Source: Sordaria brevicollis
Taxonomy: Eukaryota > Ascomycota > Sordariomycetes > Sordariales > Sordariaceae
Assembly (NCBI GenBank): GCA_033439795.1
Contig: JAUTDP010000004.1
Coordinates: forward strand, 3,410,001-3,474,000
Length of the DNA stretch: 64,000 nucleotides
Reading direction: 5' to 3'
The notes under the pieces: generated by a model
Told to the model about the DNA's origin: nothing
The model's input: only the letters and a program-made list of their open reading frames with translations
Database searches by the model: none
Part shown: positions 37,749 through 49,429 of the stretch, piece after piece
How the letters are laid out: each line of letters opens with the position of its first letter
How positions within the stretch are numbered: the stretch's first letter is position 1
Program-made: the position numbers and the translations under genes

Positions 37749-38220
37749 CCGCCAAGGCTGGCGAAACTGGGGAAGTCTACCAGGTAGACCAGGGAGCGTT
37801 GCATCAACTGCCACTTCGGGAGCCTTGTCCCATCGGACCGGCCGTGTTGTCGATTATCAAGGCCTCGTTGACGTGATGGGCTCGCGGAATTGGAGGACAA
37901 TTGGAGAAGGAGATTGATTATGAGTTGCGATCAGTTGTGACATGGGGTGTTGGTGGATTGGAATGCGCTGCCCTGCCTGGTGTCGTGTGAGTGTGAACTG
38001 AGTCGCGCACTGCACTGCAGAGAAACATCAGCAGGGGTTGGGTTCGATATGATCGGAGCTCCCCTCTCGATACTATGCAGCTCATGCGTGGTTGGAGTTT
38101 CCTATATCTTGCTCGTGATTCCCACGTTCTTCCTGCTGTTGTCTTACCACTCCTCCTCTTCTGTCTTTACAACTCCTCCTCTCGGTCCTAAACAGAACAT
38201 AGGTGTTGAATCCGCCCAAC

Positions 38221-39813
38221 ATGAGAACTGTCGCTGCCTCCCTCGCAACCCTCGCCCTTGCGGTTCCCACCCTGGCTTCTACCAGCCAGGGCGGTCCTAC
38301 CAGGAAGCCCTATGTCTGCTCCGATGCCCTCCAGCACCTGATCACCGAGAAGGACATCCGCGCCGGTGCCCAGAAGCTCCAGGACATTGCCGATGCCAAC
38401 GGCAACACCCGTGTCTTTGGCAGCACCGGTCACAACGCCACCGTCGACTTCCTCTACAACACCCTCCAGGAGACCGGCTACTATGACGTCTACAAGCAGC
38501 CCTTCGTCGAGACCTACTCGGCCGGTACCGGCTCCCTGAGCGTCAACGGGAAGGACATTGATGTCCAGATCATGACCTACACCACCGCTGGCAAGGCCAC
38601 TGGCCCTATCGTCTATGCCGAGGGCCTTGGCTGCACCGCCGCCGAGTACCCTGCTGAGGCTGCCGGCAACGTCGTCCTCGTCTCTCGTGGCACCTGCACT
38701 TTCGGCCAGAAGGCCCTCAGTGCCAAGGAGGCTGGCGCCGCCGGCCTTCTCATCTACAACAACGTTCCCGGCTCTCTCTCCGGCACCCTCGGCGAGGCCT
38801 TCAAGGACTACGCCCCCGTTCTCGGTGTCAGCCAGGAGGATGGCCAGGCCATCATTGCCTCCATCCAGGCTGGTGAGGAGGTCAACGCCGAGTTCGTCGT
38901 CGACGCCATCACCGAGCCCCGTGTCTCATTCAACGTCATTGCCGAGACCAAGGGCGGTGACCACAACAACGTCCTCGTTGTTGGTGGCCACTCCGACTCC
39001 GTTGCTGCCGGCCCCGGTATCAACGATGATGGCTCCGGTATCATTGGTATCCTGACCGTCGCCAAGGCCCTCACCAACTTCCAGGTCAAGAACGCCGTCC
39101 GCTTCGGCTTCTGGTCCGCTGAGGAGTTCGGCCTCCTTGGCTCCGAGTACTATGTCAAGTCTCTCAACGGTTCCGAGACTGAGCTCGCCAAGATCCGTGC
39201 TTACCTTAACTTTGATATGGTATGTTTTCCCTTTTGAAATGTTAGCTCTGTGAAGAAAAAAAACATACTAACCATCAAACAACAGATTGCCTCCCCCAAC
39301 TACGTCTACGGCATCTACGACGGTGATGGCAGCGCCTTCAACCTCACCGGTCCCCAGGGCTCCGACGTCATCGAGAAGGACTTTGAGCAGTTCTTCGCCA
39401 AGAACAAGGTCGCTTCCGTTCCCTCCGAGTTCTCCGGTCGCTCCGACTACGCCGCCTTCATCGAGAACGGCATCCCCTCGGGCGGTATCTTTACCGGTGC
39501 CGAGGGCATCAAGACCGAGGAGGAGGCCGCCGCCATCGGTGGCACCGCCGGCATCTCGTACGACATCAACTACCACAAGGCCGGCGACGACATCAACAAC
39601 CTCGCCTGGGACGCCTTCCTGCTCAACACCAAGGCCATCGCCAACAGCGTCGCCAAGTACGCCCGCTCCTTCAAGACCCTGCCCGCCATCAACCTCATGC
39701 AACGCCGCTGGGACGGTGATGTCGCCCAGACCCTCAAGCGCAACAAGAAGCGCGCCAACGAGGCCCACACCCACTCCCACTCCGGCCCTTGCGGCGGCGG
39801 TGAGGAGATCTAA
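38221..39813 (+). CDS. Secreted M28 family leucine aminopeptidase with PA domain
   Basis: Exons 38221-39219 and 39286-39813 give 508 residues; the intron has GTATGT, a CTAAC branch and ACAG. Residues 1-20 are a signal peptide ending at TLAS. A protease-associated domain lies at about 130-225 inside the peptidase. Zinc and catalytic residues of M28A are all present: H257 (GGHSDS), D269 (NDDGSG), E301/E302 (SAEEFG), D332 (NFDM) and H430 (NYHKAGDD). The enzyme removes N-terminal residues from peptides, likely outside the cell or in the vacuole, to feed amino-acid uptake. Third codon positions are strongly C-biased, as in highly expressed genes. The tail HTHSHSGPCGGGEE is an unusual His-rich end. 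The start at 38221 is the ATG that begins the signal peptide. Confidence 0.94.
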
Positions 39814-42581
39814 GTCCTCCTCCAGAGGTTTCGGTGCGAAGTTGATGATGATGACGTTGATGATGGTTGCATGTCGTGGAAATGTATAAACACACACATA
39901 TGTAATGAGCGTGGAGGAAGATACCCTTTATGTATATACCTTAATGTTGTAAATGACAAAGAAAGTCAAAACCATGGAATGTTTCGTATGCCGTGGTTGA
40001 ACTACTGCAATATCGCTGGAGATACGGAAGGTGATGATGGTTCAGAGTTGGAAATGGCGGATCACAGCAGGAAGTCGCTGCCGACCTCCGCCGACGGGTG
40101 GGTGGGTGGAGCTGCTGTGCCGCAGCCATTCTCCACACGATGAATTAGGTACGCACGGGCCATGCCGCTTCGTCCGCTCTCCGTTCCAAACTCAAACAAC
40201 AACCCGATTGCTTTCACCCGACAATCAGGCTTGTGAATCGATGTCTCCAAACTCATCGTGCCAATTACATCTCATCGACCCGGGATGAGTTCTTGCCTGT
40301 TTCAAATGCTCACCCGTGGATTTTCAGTCATCAATTTCGATTCATGGTTCTCCCCTATTCATTATCCTAACTCAGTTTCACTACTAGTGTTGCTATAGCA
40401 GCTTTTATCCATCCACAGTTCACCTACGATGAACGATTGTCTCCCTCACTTGCCAGCGAGGTTACCACGAGCAAGGCAGTCACCTCAATCCCGGTGACCT
40501 AAACACCGAACTATCGAACGGTTCCCATCTTCATATCACCACACCCAGCATCCAATGAGCATAACATTCGGTCTTCGTGGATATCTGCACAGTCGGGTGG
40601 AAAGGGATGCCGGCCGATATATCGATCGGGCACTCACCAGATCTTGAATATCGACGGTCGGTTCGACTTGCCTCCTTCATGATTCACACCCGCCACGACA
40701 GACATCACGGCAGGTTTCCTCCCAGCTGTCAAAGTCATATGCATCACATTCGTCCTTACCATCCTCAACTACACAGTATCCACCTCAGTTTCCTATTTTG
40801 TTGACAGATGGTTGGCAGAGCCGGACACTGGTGGCACTGCAGACATCGTGTGAAACAATAAAGTTCCTCACGGCTTGGCCAATGTGTCTCGGTCGAGCCC
40901 TATACGTCCGCTTCAAGGCGCTTGCAATCGGAAGCACGGTTGACGGAACTCAACGGGGTTGTTTCGACTTCATCGAAATGCAAGTTCTGGCAGTTAAGAA
41001 ACAAAGCACAAGATATGAACGCGTGGCTAAGATTGGAGAATAGGGTCGCATTCATCCTCCTCTTTCTTTGCACGGAAAACGGTGCATGTGCCCCTGGCAA
41101 TCTCAACTTGGAAATGATCCAGCCAATGAGGATGCTCCATCCGACCTCCGCGATTCTCAACTGTGTTCGAGACCCAAGGCCTTGGTCGACATCCATCGGC
41201 ATTGATTTGCAAACTCGGCAGAACGATTAAGATCCCCGTTATAATGCTCCACGTTAAATCGATCTAGTCTATGCCATGCGGCTGGCTGACGCAATCACTG
41301 GAGGGGAAATCTCAGACATGGCGGCCCCGAGAACTCATCACTCAACAGCCCTGAAACCCTAAAGCGACGGTTAATATGGGATAACTCGATGGCAAGATCT
41401 GTCAAAATGGCAGAAAGCCCGAGAACACAATGTTACACGAAACTCGCCGTGCCTAAGCACTTGCCTTTTCGGCTCGACGACATCGCCGCAACCGAGACCC
41501 GTGAGCAGCATACTCGGCGTTATTCCTCCTCATCACGAGTTGCTTACCTGGCAGCATGCAATCCCTCTGGCGTCGATACCACCCAAAGCTGTGCAGTCAA
41601 TTAGGATGATGAATCCGCGTGAAGAGGGCGCCGGCGCCAAAATCCGCAGGTCCGGGCTAATGTTGCTGCATTCAATATCTGCCTTGTCTACGCAACGCCA
41701 CAGGACGCTTGACTAACGCAGGAACAACGCCCAGGAAAAGGAACGGCAGACGCCACCCTGGGTTACCGATCCTACCGTACTGTAACGGTAGCAGTGTCGT
41801 CCCCTTCGACCCTTCATCTAACGTCGTCGTCTAAGTCGCCCAATAGAGACAACAGAAACATGTTTGCTCACTGTTCAACTTTCGCTTGGACCTCATACCA
41901 TTTACCGTTCTAAAACACATTCGGCAGACTGCTAAACTTCTTGTCATAGGGCTTTTGGTCAAGAGCCGATTGCGATTGGAGGTTGGCTCCCAATATTCAG
42001 GGAGGCCACATGGCGACAAAGTTTTGGGATGCTAGTGATTCAGGCATAATCACACATTTCTCGAAAGGAAACATACATCTAGAACCTGACAGGTTCGTCG
42101 AAGGATCTATATCTCCTTCCGGTATCAGATCCGGGACATATTCGATATGTCTGTCCACACGGCTTGCTTCCTAGCACCATCAGGTGTCGCTGAATAAGTC
42201 TCTTCTTGATGCTCCGAACCTTCGGGTCAAGCACCAAGAAAGGGTTGGAAACCGTTCAAGTGATATGTCCCTGATGGCACACCTCTCCTCATGCTTAGCA
42301 GTCCTCGTTATGATCGGCTGATCCTACCCTGAGTACCCAGGCCGCCGTAATGTGGCTGTTTTCCTCGAGGCCAGACATCAAGGGGTGTTCAGGATGGATA
42401 TTTAACTGCAACGTGAGTCCCCCTTCTCGAGACATTACTATCCTTACCTTCATCAAGGCAAATAAACAACCCGACACTCCTTCAACCTTGTCTGTACATA
42501 CTTTACCAGGCATCTTGTCCTACTTCTGTATATTGCTTCTTGTTTCACTTTCACTACATTCCTTCACACTGTTCAGTTACA
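39814..42581. other. Intergenic region, no gene supported
   Basis: A 2.8 kb gap between two rightward genes. Only short open frames without coding bias occur. C/T-rich leader sequence precedes 42582. Confidence 0.5.
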
Positions 42582-43511
42582 ATGCGTTTCGACTCATCCA
42601 TCTTCGTCCTTCCCTTCTTCTCCACGCTGGTCTCAGCATGGTACCCTCCCACTCTCCAGGGTTACAACCTAGTCTGGTACGACCAGTTCGAAGGCAACTC
42701 CGGAACCTCGCCCAACACGGGCTGGTGGAACATCATCAACCGCAAGCTCAACGTCAACAACGAGCTAGAAACTTACTCCTCCTCCACCCGGACCGTCCAG
42801 GTCAGCGGGGGTTACACCCTCCAGCTCGTCCCCTGGCGCCAGCAAAACGGTAACGGCGACTGGATCTCGGGCCGCATCGAGTCCACTTACACCTTCACTC
42901 CTGCGCCCGGCAAGAAGACCGTTGCACAGGCCGAGATCCGCTTCGGGAGCAATCCGACCAACACCAAAGCCGGTATCTGGCCCGCCTTTTGGATGCTAGG
43001 CAACGAGCTCCGCACAGGCGGTAGCTGGCCAGCTTGCGGCGAGCTGGACATTCTCGAGACCGTCAACGGCGACCTGAGAGGGTACGGGACCCTCCACTGC
43101 GGCACTTTCCCCGGTGGGCCGTGCAACGAGCCGACCGGTAAGGGAGGCAGCACACTGATCCCTAACCAGGACTGGCACACGTGGAGAATCGAGTGGGACC
43201 GTACGTCGGGCGACTGGTGGACTTCCAAGATTACGTGGTACATGGATGGCGTCAAGTTCCATGAGATCTCGGGCCAGAGCTTGAATGACTGGACGGCGTT
43301 TGATAAGATTAGCAATAAGCCGTTGTTCTTTATTTTGAATGTGGCTGTTGGGGGGGATTGGGTGAGTTTTCTTCTTTCTCTGTGGAATGGCAGGAGTTGA
43401 ATGGTGCTAACGATGTGATGTTTACAGCCCGGTTATCCTAACGCCAATACCAAGGATGGGTATGGATCGATGATGGAAGTTGGTTATGTCGCTCATTATG
43501 TCTCTAACTGA
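42582..43511 (+). CDS. Secreted GH16 endo-1,3(4)-beta-glucanase-like enzyme
   Basis: Exons 42582-43361 and 43428-43511 give 287 residues; the intron has GTGAGT, GCTAAC and ACAG. A short signal peptide ends near LVSA (about 19). The GH16 signature is GELDILETVNG, with the nucleophile E154, D156 and the acid/base E159, preceded by the WPAFWMLG strand. The family cleaves beta-1,3- or mixed beta-1,3/1,4-glucans, so likely substrates are fungal wall laminarin-type glucan or plant/lichen glucans. There is no carbohydrate-binding module or GPI signal, so it should be freely secreted. The last exon adds PGYPNANTKDGYGSMMEVGY, which closes the beta-sandwich. Substrate specificity cannot be read from sequence alone. 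Confidence 0.92.
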
Positions 43512-44067
43512 GCTTTACTTGGGTAGATGAAGGAGGATCCCTACACTCTCTTTTGCCAGTCGTCGTGGGCTGGCTGCTTCACCTTATTTGGTTTCTTTTA
43601 TGCACATACTTCTTTCGGGTGGCTTACTTTGACTGCTTGTGTGGGGCAAGGGTCATTCGTTCTTTTACATTTGTTACTTGTTTTCACATTCTTTCAACAT
43701 CATCTTCACTCATTCCCTTGGACATACATACTATCATCGATCTTTCAAGATTTCATCCTTCTTATACATACCTTGCCTGTATAGAACATTCACCTTCTCC
43801 ACAATTTTAGGAATTCTTTTTATTCATCCAAAACGAGAAACGTGCAGTACTTAAGTTGCCTGAATGCAATGGTTTGTGTTGTGGATATAACTAACCGTTG
43901 TTCATTACCTACTTGCACACTAGAAAAGCAATATTTGCAGCGCCCGCCTCATGTGTCCAGTTCATTGTTTACTTCCCCTGAATCGCTGCCGTCACCACCC
44001 TAGCTAGTCAGGCCGGCCCACTATAGATGGAACCTAAACTTCGCCAAAAAAAAAAAAAAAAAATGAG
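43512..44067. other. 3' flank of GH16 gene, no gene supported
   Basis: T-rich downstream region of the glucanase gene, ending at A tracts that serve the tRNA on the opposite strand. Nothing else recognised. Confidence 0.5.
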
Positions 44068-44074
44068 AAAAAAA
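44045..44074 (-). terminator. RNA polymerase III terminator of tRNA-Phe
   Basis: On the minus strand, T runs follow the tRNA 3' end: seven or more T at about 44068-44074 and a 19-nt T run at 44045-44063. This is the usual polymerase III stop signal, with a backup. Confidence 0.8.
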
Positions 44075-44088
44075 TTTGCAAAAGAAGA

Positions 44089-44177
44089 TGCGGTTTGTGT
44101 GGATCGAACACACGACCTTCAGATTAATGAGTGAAGTGGACTTCAGTCTGACGCTCTCCCAACTGAGCTAAACCCGC
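44089..44177 (-). tRNA. tRNA-Phe (GAA) with 16-nt intron
   Basis: The gene reads GCGGGTT, TA, the D arm GCTC/GAGC with AGTTGGGA loop, the anticodon arm TCAGA-CTGAAG and A-TCTGA, and the T arm GTGTG-TTCGATC-CACAC, ending AAACCGC plus discriminator A. The anticodon GAA decodes phenylalanine. A 16-nt intron at 44125-44140 sits one base 3' of the anticodon, the standard eukaryotic place. One G-A apposition occurs in the acceptor stem. Internal A box (TAGCTCAGTTGG) and B box (GTTCGATCC) promoters are intact. Confidence 0.97.
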
Positions 44178-45291
44178 TTGTTATTGGTTGTTGAATTGGC
44201 AGCTTTGCAACAGTAGCTAAGAGTGGCAGACAGGATGCATGCAATGCGCACAGGCAGCATTTGCATTATGTTCTGCACCACCGAAGACACTCGTGAAACT
44301 CGGTTTCTACAACGATAAGCTAATAATACTTGTTATTCCAAAAGGCGTGTTTAGTATGGATGGATTCAGAAAACGGATATTTTCCAGAAGTTATTGTCGT
44401 ATCGTGTAGCTCGCCGCTATTAAGCTTCTAATAAATAGGATGAGTTAAGCACCTATGCACGCGCACAGGCTAACTTGGATTTGATCTCTCTGTGAAACCC
44501 CTTGAAGCTAAGTAGATGCATGCGAGCTTTCTATCGCATTGCATCTATTCCAGTGGTTTGACAACTAAGAGGTACATTGGCGACTCAAGCAGTCGGAGAA
44601 AGTGGAGGGCAGTTGTAGGGTTGCACGTCCTTTGGTATGCAATTATCTCACTTAAAACACATGTTTCGACCTGTACTTGTACAGCAACATGCATTAGGGC
44701 CCAGAGAAAGGGCACACCATGAAGGGGAGAAAATCAAAAGTTTGGGTTTGCACCATAGTGGTATTATCTGTTGCTATGCTATCAGCCTCTCGTTTTCCAA
44801 GACCCAAGCGACTGCTCGCTTTCTCGCTGCTCGTAGCTCACCTTGATAGTGATAGTGTCAGCTCTATGTAGTTGGATAATACCTCTTCGTAATTTGACAA
44901 AGAAACCAAACTTTTAAAATCGTGCAATGAATGAAACGGGGCACATCGATGGTGCTGTTGTCCCCATCAAATGTCCCCCACGGCATGCTCCTCCTCTGAT
45001 CCTTCATCTGTGATGGTCCCCGGCAGTGGTGATCCATACTTCCACCTTCATGCGAGCCATCAGATGGACATCGTGGCACTGAGCCCTCGTCTCGAACGGC
45101 CAGCCGAGTGATGAAGTCCTCGTAAAGAAGGAAAGACTTGGTTGCTTCCTTCTGGCCATGTTCAATGGCGGAAGACGGGCACCTAAAGAATCCAGAAACC
45201 CCTGGTTAGCAAATCGTTGAGAATGACGAGTTAGTTGCCCTGAATTTGAACTCACCTCTCTGCCAGCAGCTCACAGTCTTAGCTCCAACGC
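44178..45291. other. Intergenic region, no gene supported
   Basis: Upstream of the tRNA and downstream of the small leftward gene at 45292. No gene, repeat or RNA recognised. Confidence 0.5.
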
Positions 45292-45842
45292 TCAGGTTGA
45301 GCGTTTGGGAGTGCCATCACCGCGAGGGTGATACTCGATGCCCAAGAGTGCCATCACCTCCCGGGTGGCGTTTACCCCAAATTCCTCGTGGGGCGGGACA
45401 TCGGCAAAGGGGACATTGGCAGGAGCGGTCTGAGGCCGAGGCGCCTGCTGAGGGGTCGCCTCGGCCTCAGAGGCCACAGACCAAATCCCCAGGTCGGAAG
45501 CGGTCCGGCGAATGCGGCGTCCGTCGACCAGGGCGTAAGTCTCGTAAACGTGGCCCGAGTAGTAGGGTTGCTGGATCGGCACCCTATACTGATACTTGAC
45601 ACCCTCGGGGAGGGGAACTGGGCTAGACTGACGGGAGCCGAGAGGGGAGGTCGGCGCGGCAAAGGTCATTTTCCCGGAGCTCGGGGTGTGGACCTCGGGG
45701 GCGTGGGCACCAGGCCCTTGGGAACAAACACCGGGGCCTCCGGGTTCATCGACTTGGAGGTGGTCGGGGCACCGGACTTCCTGCTCTTGGGAGGATTAGT
45801 CCCGTTGCAGATGACGGGACCGGTTTTGCCGACGACAGGCAT
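45292..45842 (-). pseudogene. Small hypothetical gene, apparently split by a one-base frameshift
   Basis: Two coding-like frames overlap by ATGA. The first runs from the ATG at 45842 to a TGA at 45666 (58 codons, MPVVGKTGPVICNG...). The second runs from the ATG at 45669 to 45292 (125 codons, ending RGDGTPKRST). Both have C-ending codon bias, unlike the third frame. The junction lies in a four-A run, where a single extra A would make one continuous frame of about 184 codons; no intron with acceptable signals can bridge it. Alternatives are a sequencing error, a recent null allele, or a real 125-residue protein with an overlapping upstream frame. The second part contains a compact segment (YETYALVDGRRIRRTASDLG) but no family I recognise. 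Confidence 0.5.
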
Positions 45843-46094
45843 GGTGGGCGAGGTTGAAGGGAATGTCGTGTTTGGCCCAAGAAGAGAAAGTCCCGTTGGT
45901 GGTGGAAGCAGAAGCCCCGTGGATGGTATACCTCTAGACAAGCGAGAGCACCGCTGGGTGGCTTGGATCAACCGGTCCGGGGTTGGGCAGGGGATGGAGA
46001 TGTGGGGAGAAAGGAAAAGCGTGGAAGAGATTTTGATCCTTGGTTCATTATATAAAGCCGTTTGTGGCCTTCGAAGCACAGTAAACAAGGGCAC

Positions 46095-48306
46095 TTCTCA
46101 GGTCATGCGAAAATGGCACGAAGAGCACAATGTAGATGCATGGTTAGTAAGAGAGATGCATTAACAAGACGCTCTGCGAGCCGCTTTATGGTTTCGACGA
46201 CGGCATCATGGAGAAAAACAGGAAGAGAATTGGGCCAAAGAAATGTTCACGATATCATATTTTGAGCAAAAGTATTATTAAAAGTTCACGGTAAAAACCT
46301 GCATCGTCAAGGACGATTGAGGTTATGTCCGACCTGGAAGTTCTGGATGCATATTTTGTCGTTGGTGGCAGTTGCCGCCAAAGCGCTATCTGATGCAGCA
46401 GCATCCGATCCGCCGGACTGGGACTGATGAAAATAGCGTACAAGCATCCATTTATTTCTATAGAGGGAGGTATATAAGGAAGGTTGATAATCGAATATAA
46501 CGAAGATAATTGCTCATATGGTGATGTTTCTACAGCCCAACCTTTCATTGTCACAATTTGCCTATCGCTTCCGCCTCTACGCCACACAAACCGCCTGGTT
46601 CTCGAGCCACTCAATTAAGCGACTGCGCCAGAAGGATATCTGCTTCATACACCTTACTTCTATACCGTTCTTGATGACAGACGTCTTAACCTAAATGAAC
46701 GTGAAAATGAGTCCTCGAAGACTCAGGCTGAGGCAATCCTGGAAGGCAGGAACACTCCGCTACCAATTACCTAGAGGGTGAAAGTAATAGGAGGCAAGTG
46801 ATTTACGGTTACTACGATTATAATTACCCATCTCTATTATGTAAGCATGATAGAGTGTCTTGTTCTGGAGATATATGAGGTGTAGATTTTTGTAGTTTAG
46901 TTCATGGGCCTTTGACAAAGCGGGGAAGCCCGGAGTGATGACCTTCGTCGTGCTACACCTATAGAACCATGAACTACTTGTTAAATACTTTATTTACAGG
47001 CTCTGAGATACCACTGGCTTTCTTCATTCTCACTTATTCATCGAGCGTCCAACGTTTAGTGTAGAAAGACTTTTTTATTCGGTGCGAAAGTATGACTAAC
47101 TTCGATGTCGGTGCCCCTGAACCGCTTGTCTGACGCCCGCAATTATGTGAATGTTCTTTACTCATCCTATAGACAGCTTTGTGTTTTTTTCCGATATCTG
47201 TCAACGCTGTGGTTCGTGCCATGAGAAACGCAGCCTTTGCCATTGATGGCTTGTCTTGTTAGACGATTGAGCAAGATCCAGTATTTCAGGGAAATGAGAT
47301 TCTTGGCCCAATGATGACATATAATTATCTTTATCAGGCTCTACGCATCTTTCACTTCAAATACCAATTTCCAATCCATCCTGATATCGCCATCCTAGAA
47401 GACCCCCAGACGTCAGAACTCTTGGGTGACCAGGGTCCTAGACCTGAAGAGGGTTTTGCCTTCGCTCTAGCGGCTAGGATAGCAGCGGAGTAAACCGGCT
47501 TTCTGTTACCTAAAACGAGTTAGTTCAGGAACAGTTCTTCCCTTGTGAGATCTCATGCATCGCTCCTGCAATATTTAATGTCCCTAACTTTTGCAAGTCA
47601 GGGTTCAGCGTGCCAGCCATCACTACCCCCGCGTTTTCGAAGAAGCTTGGAAAGGCAGGAAAGGCCGATCTTGATATGTAAACCGATAGATATGCCGCGC
47701 CCAGAAAACCCTTGGCGTAACATCTTCGGCCATCTCCACCGCAACTCATCGCCATCACGTACGCCACGTGCTGTAATGGCAAAAAAGTTGAAGTCAAGCA
47801 GCGTCAAGTTATCGGATGGCGACTTTTCGAGCTTTCACTTTTAAAGAAATGTCTTGACGGCTTGCGCCCCCAGTTGTTCTTGGCAAGACTTGGAAGACTC
47901 GGCCATGCCACCCCCAATAGGCAGGTCGTACACTTTCAGCCCCAAAATCGACCCCGTCAAAACGAAACACAATGACATCCGTGGCGTCTGCCCCAGCAAC
48001 CCGCCGAGCTCCAACAAGGGTAAACATCTTCATGGCCTCCTCCTGGTGAACAAGGTGATATGAAACCAATAGGTAAACCACCATGTCGATCACCCTTGAT
48101 GGGCTACTGCAAGCCAAGCGCGGGATTTGAGTGGAGGAGGCGGGAGGAGGCGGGCAATGGACAAAATGGATCTAGATCGATGTGAAAAGTTGAAGAGAAG
48201 AAGATATGGGGAAAAGTATAAAAGGTCAGAAGAGATCGGTGTTTGATCATGGGATTTTCCATTTCGATCCATCAACCATCCTCATCTCTTTCCCAAGCCT
48301 TCAAAC
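46095..48306. other. Intergenic region between divergent genes
   Basis: 2.2 kb without a supported gene; AT-rich around 46250-47050. It should hold the promoters of the leftward small gene and of the secreted protein at 48307. Confidence 0.5.
48217..48225 (+). promoter_or_regulatory. TATA box
   Basis: TATAAAAGG lies 82-90 nt upstream of the ATG at 48307, a good match to the TATA consensus and at a distance suited to a short leader. Such boxes mark strongly regulated fungal genes. Confidence 0.5.
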
Positions 48307-49154
48307 ATGAGAACTCAATCCCTCTTCTCCCTCCTCGCCGCCTCGGTGGCCATGGCCGCCGTCAACGAGCCCTGCATTGGCTCCGGAGGCCGCGCCGGTA
48401 AGCATACCCATCCTTCCCCCTCTCCCCATCCTAAAGCCCTCTAACCTCTCTTCCTCAACAGGTGTCTGCGTCAGCTCCGCCACCTGCTCCTCCTCGGGCG
48501 GCGTCTCCATCTCGGGCGCCTGCCCCGCCGACGGCGCCGACATCAAGTGCTGCACCAAGGCCTCCTGCGCCGCCTACTCCTCGGGCAACTGCCGCTGGCA
48601 ATCCGACTGCGCCGGCTCCTCCGCCTCGGGATATTGCCCCGGTCCTTCGCAAATGAAGTGCTGCTCGTCCACCGCCACCGGCTTCGGCGGCTACTCGGCC
48701 CCTTCCTTCCCGGCCGTCGGCTCGTGCAAGCAGGTCTCCGTCACGGGAGCGCAAAAGGTCGTTGCGGCGTTCCCAGGACGTGTGAGGCAGATTTATTGCA
48801 TCCGTGACTGTGCCGCTGGCGCGACCTCGGATCATTGCGTCGGCAAGGCAATTGATTTCATGTGCTCCGATGCCGGCGGTGTGCCGACCATGAGCGGTCG
48901 CGAGATTGCCGAGTGGGTTATGAATAACCGCAGCGGACTTAATGTGAAGTATATCATTTGGGGCCAAAAGATTTGGAACCCCTCGGTGGATGGAGTCAAG
49001 GCCTGGACTTCGTGGAGGACGATGGAGGATAGGGGTGATGTTACGCAGAACCACTGGTAAGTCTGACGTCTGATGGCCAAGCTGGTGAGTTGTGAGGTGT
49101 GTTGCTAACGAGTGTTGTTTTGCTAGGGACCACGTCCATGTGAGCTTCAACTAA
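48307..49154 (+). CDS. Secreted Cys-rich protein with M15-like (DD-peptidase fold) C-terminal domain
   Basis: Exons 48307-48397, 48462-49056 and 49127-49154 give 237 residues; introns start GTAAGC and GTAAGT and end CAG and TAG. A signal peptide occupies residues 1-18. Residues 23-100 hold two Cys-rich repeats, each ending in a KCC motif. Residues about 120-237 carry the M15/VanX-type zinc pattern: SDHCVGKAID (H155, D162) and the terminal DHVHVS (H231/H233). In bacteria this fold cleaves D-Ala-D-Ala or peptidoglycan peptides. In secreted fungal proteins of this shape the substrate is unsettled; an antibacterial wall hydrolase is a plausible inference. The last exon encodes only the metal-binding HVH and seven other codons, so missing it would remove the active site. 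Domain assignment is by motif, not by search. Confidence 0.85.
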
Positions 49155-49429
49155 GGTTGTAAACCCGGAAAAAGGGTTACACGGCATATGTCAGGGCATA
49201 TATGAGTATCATGATATAGGCTAGGAGCTGTCAGTAACGAACGATTTAGTTTCAATGATACTGTGTATGATGACCATCAAGTGTCTTGAAACCTTTTATG
49301 TCATTCATCATTACGTACTGTAGTAGGTATCTCGTTTTTGACAATCGGAAAACCAAAACCCCCAGCTATATCCAACGCCAGTTACCTAGATCATCTCGTC
49401 ATGTCCGTTTATGTAGTAGGCCCGTTTGT

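Larger units (their letters stand above)
35069..38220. other. Intergenic region with several short repeats, no gene supported
   Basis: A 3.15 kb stretch between two rightward genes. It holds a degenerate tandem repeat at 35670-35840, a 13-nt duplication at 35866-35891, a CA-rich tract at 36992-37044 and GCTAGAGCT repeats at 37709-37748. The last 150 nt are a C/T-rich leader of the aminopeptidase gene. No protein or RNA gene is supported. Confidence 0.55.

Noticed and set aside
39268..39897. 209-codon minus-strand frame across the aminopeptidase second exon
   Set aside because: Gly/Val/Asp-rich antisense artefact of strongly C-biased codons.
45328..46164. 278-codon plus-strand frame opposite the small hypothetical gene
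   Set aside because: Codon bias and peptide character favour the minus strand; the plus frame is a composition shadow.
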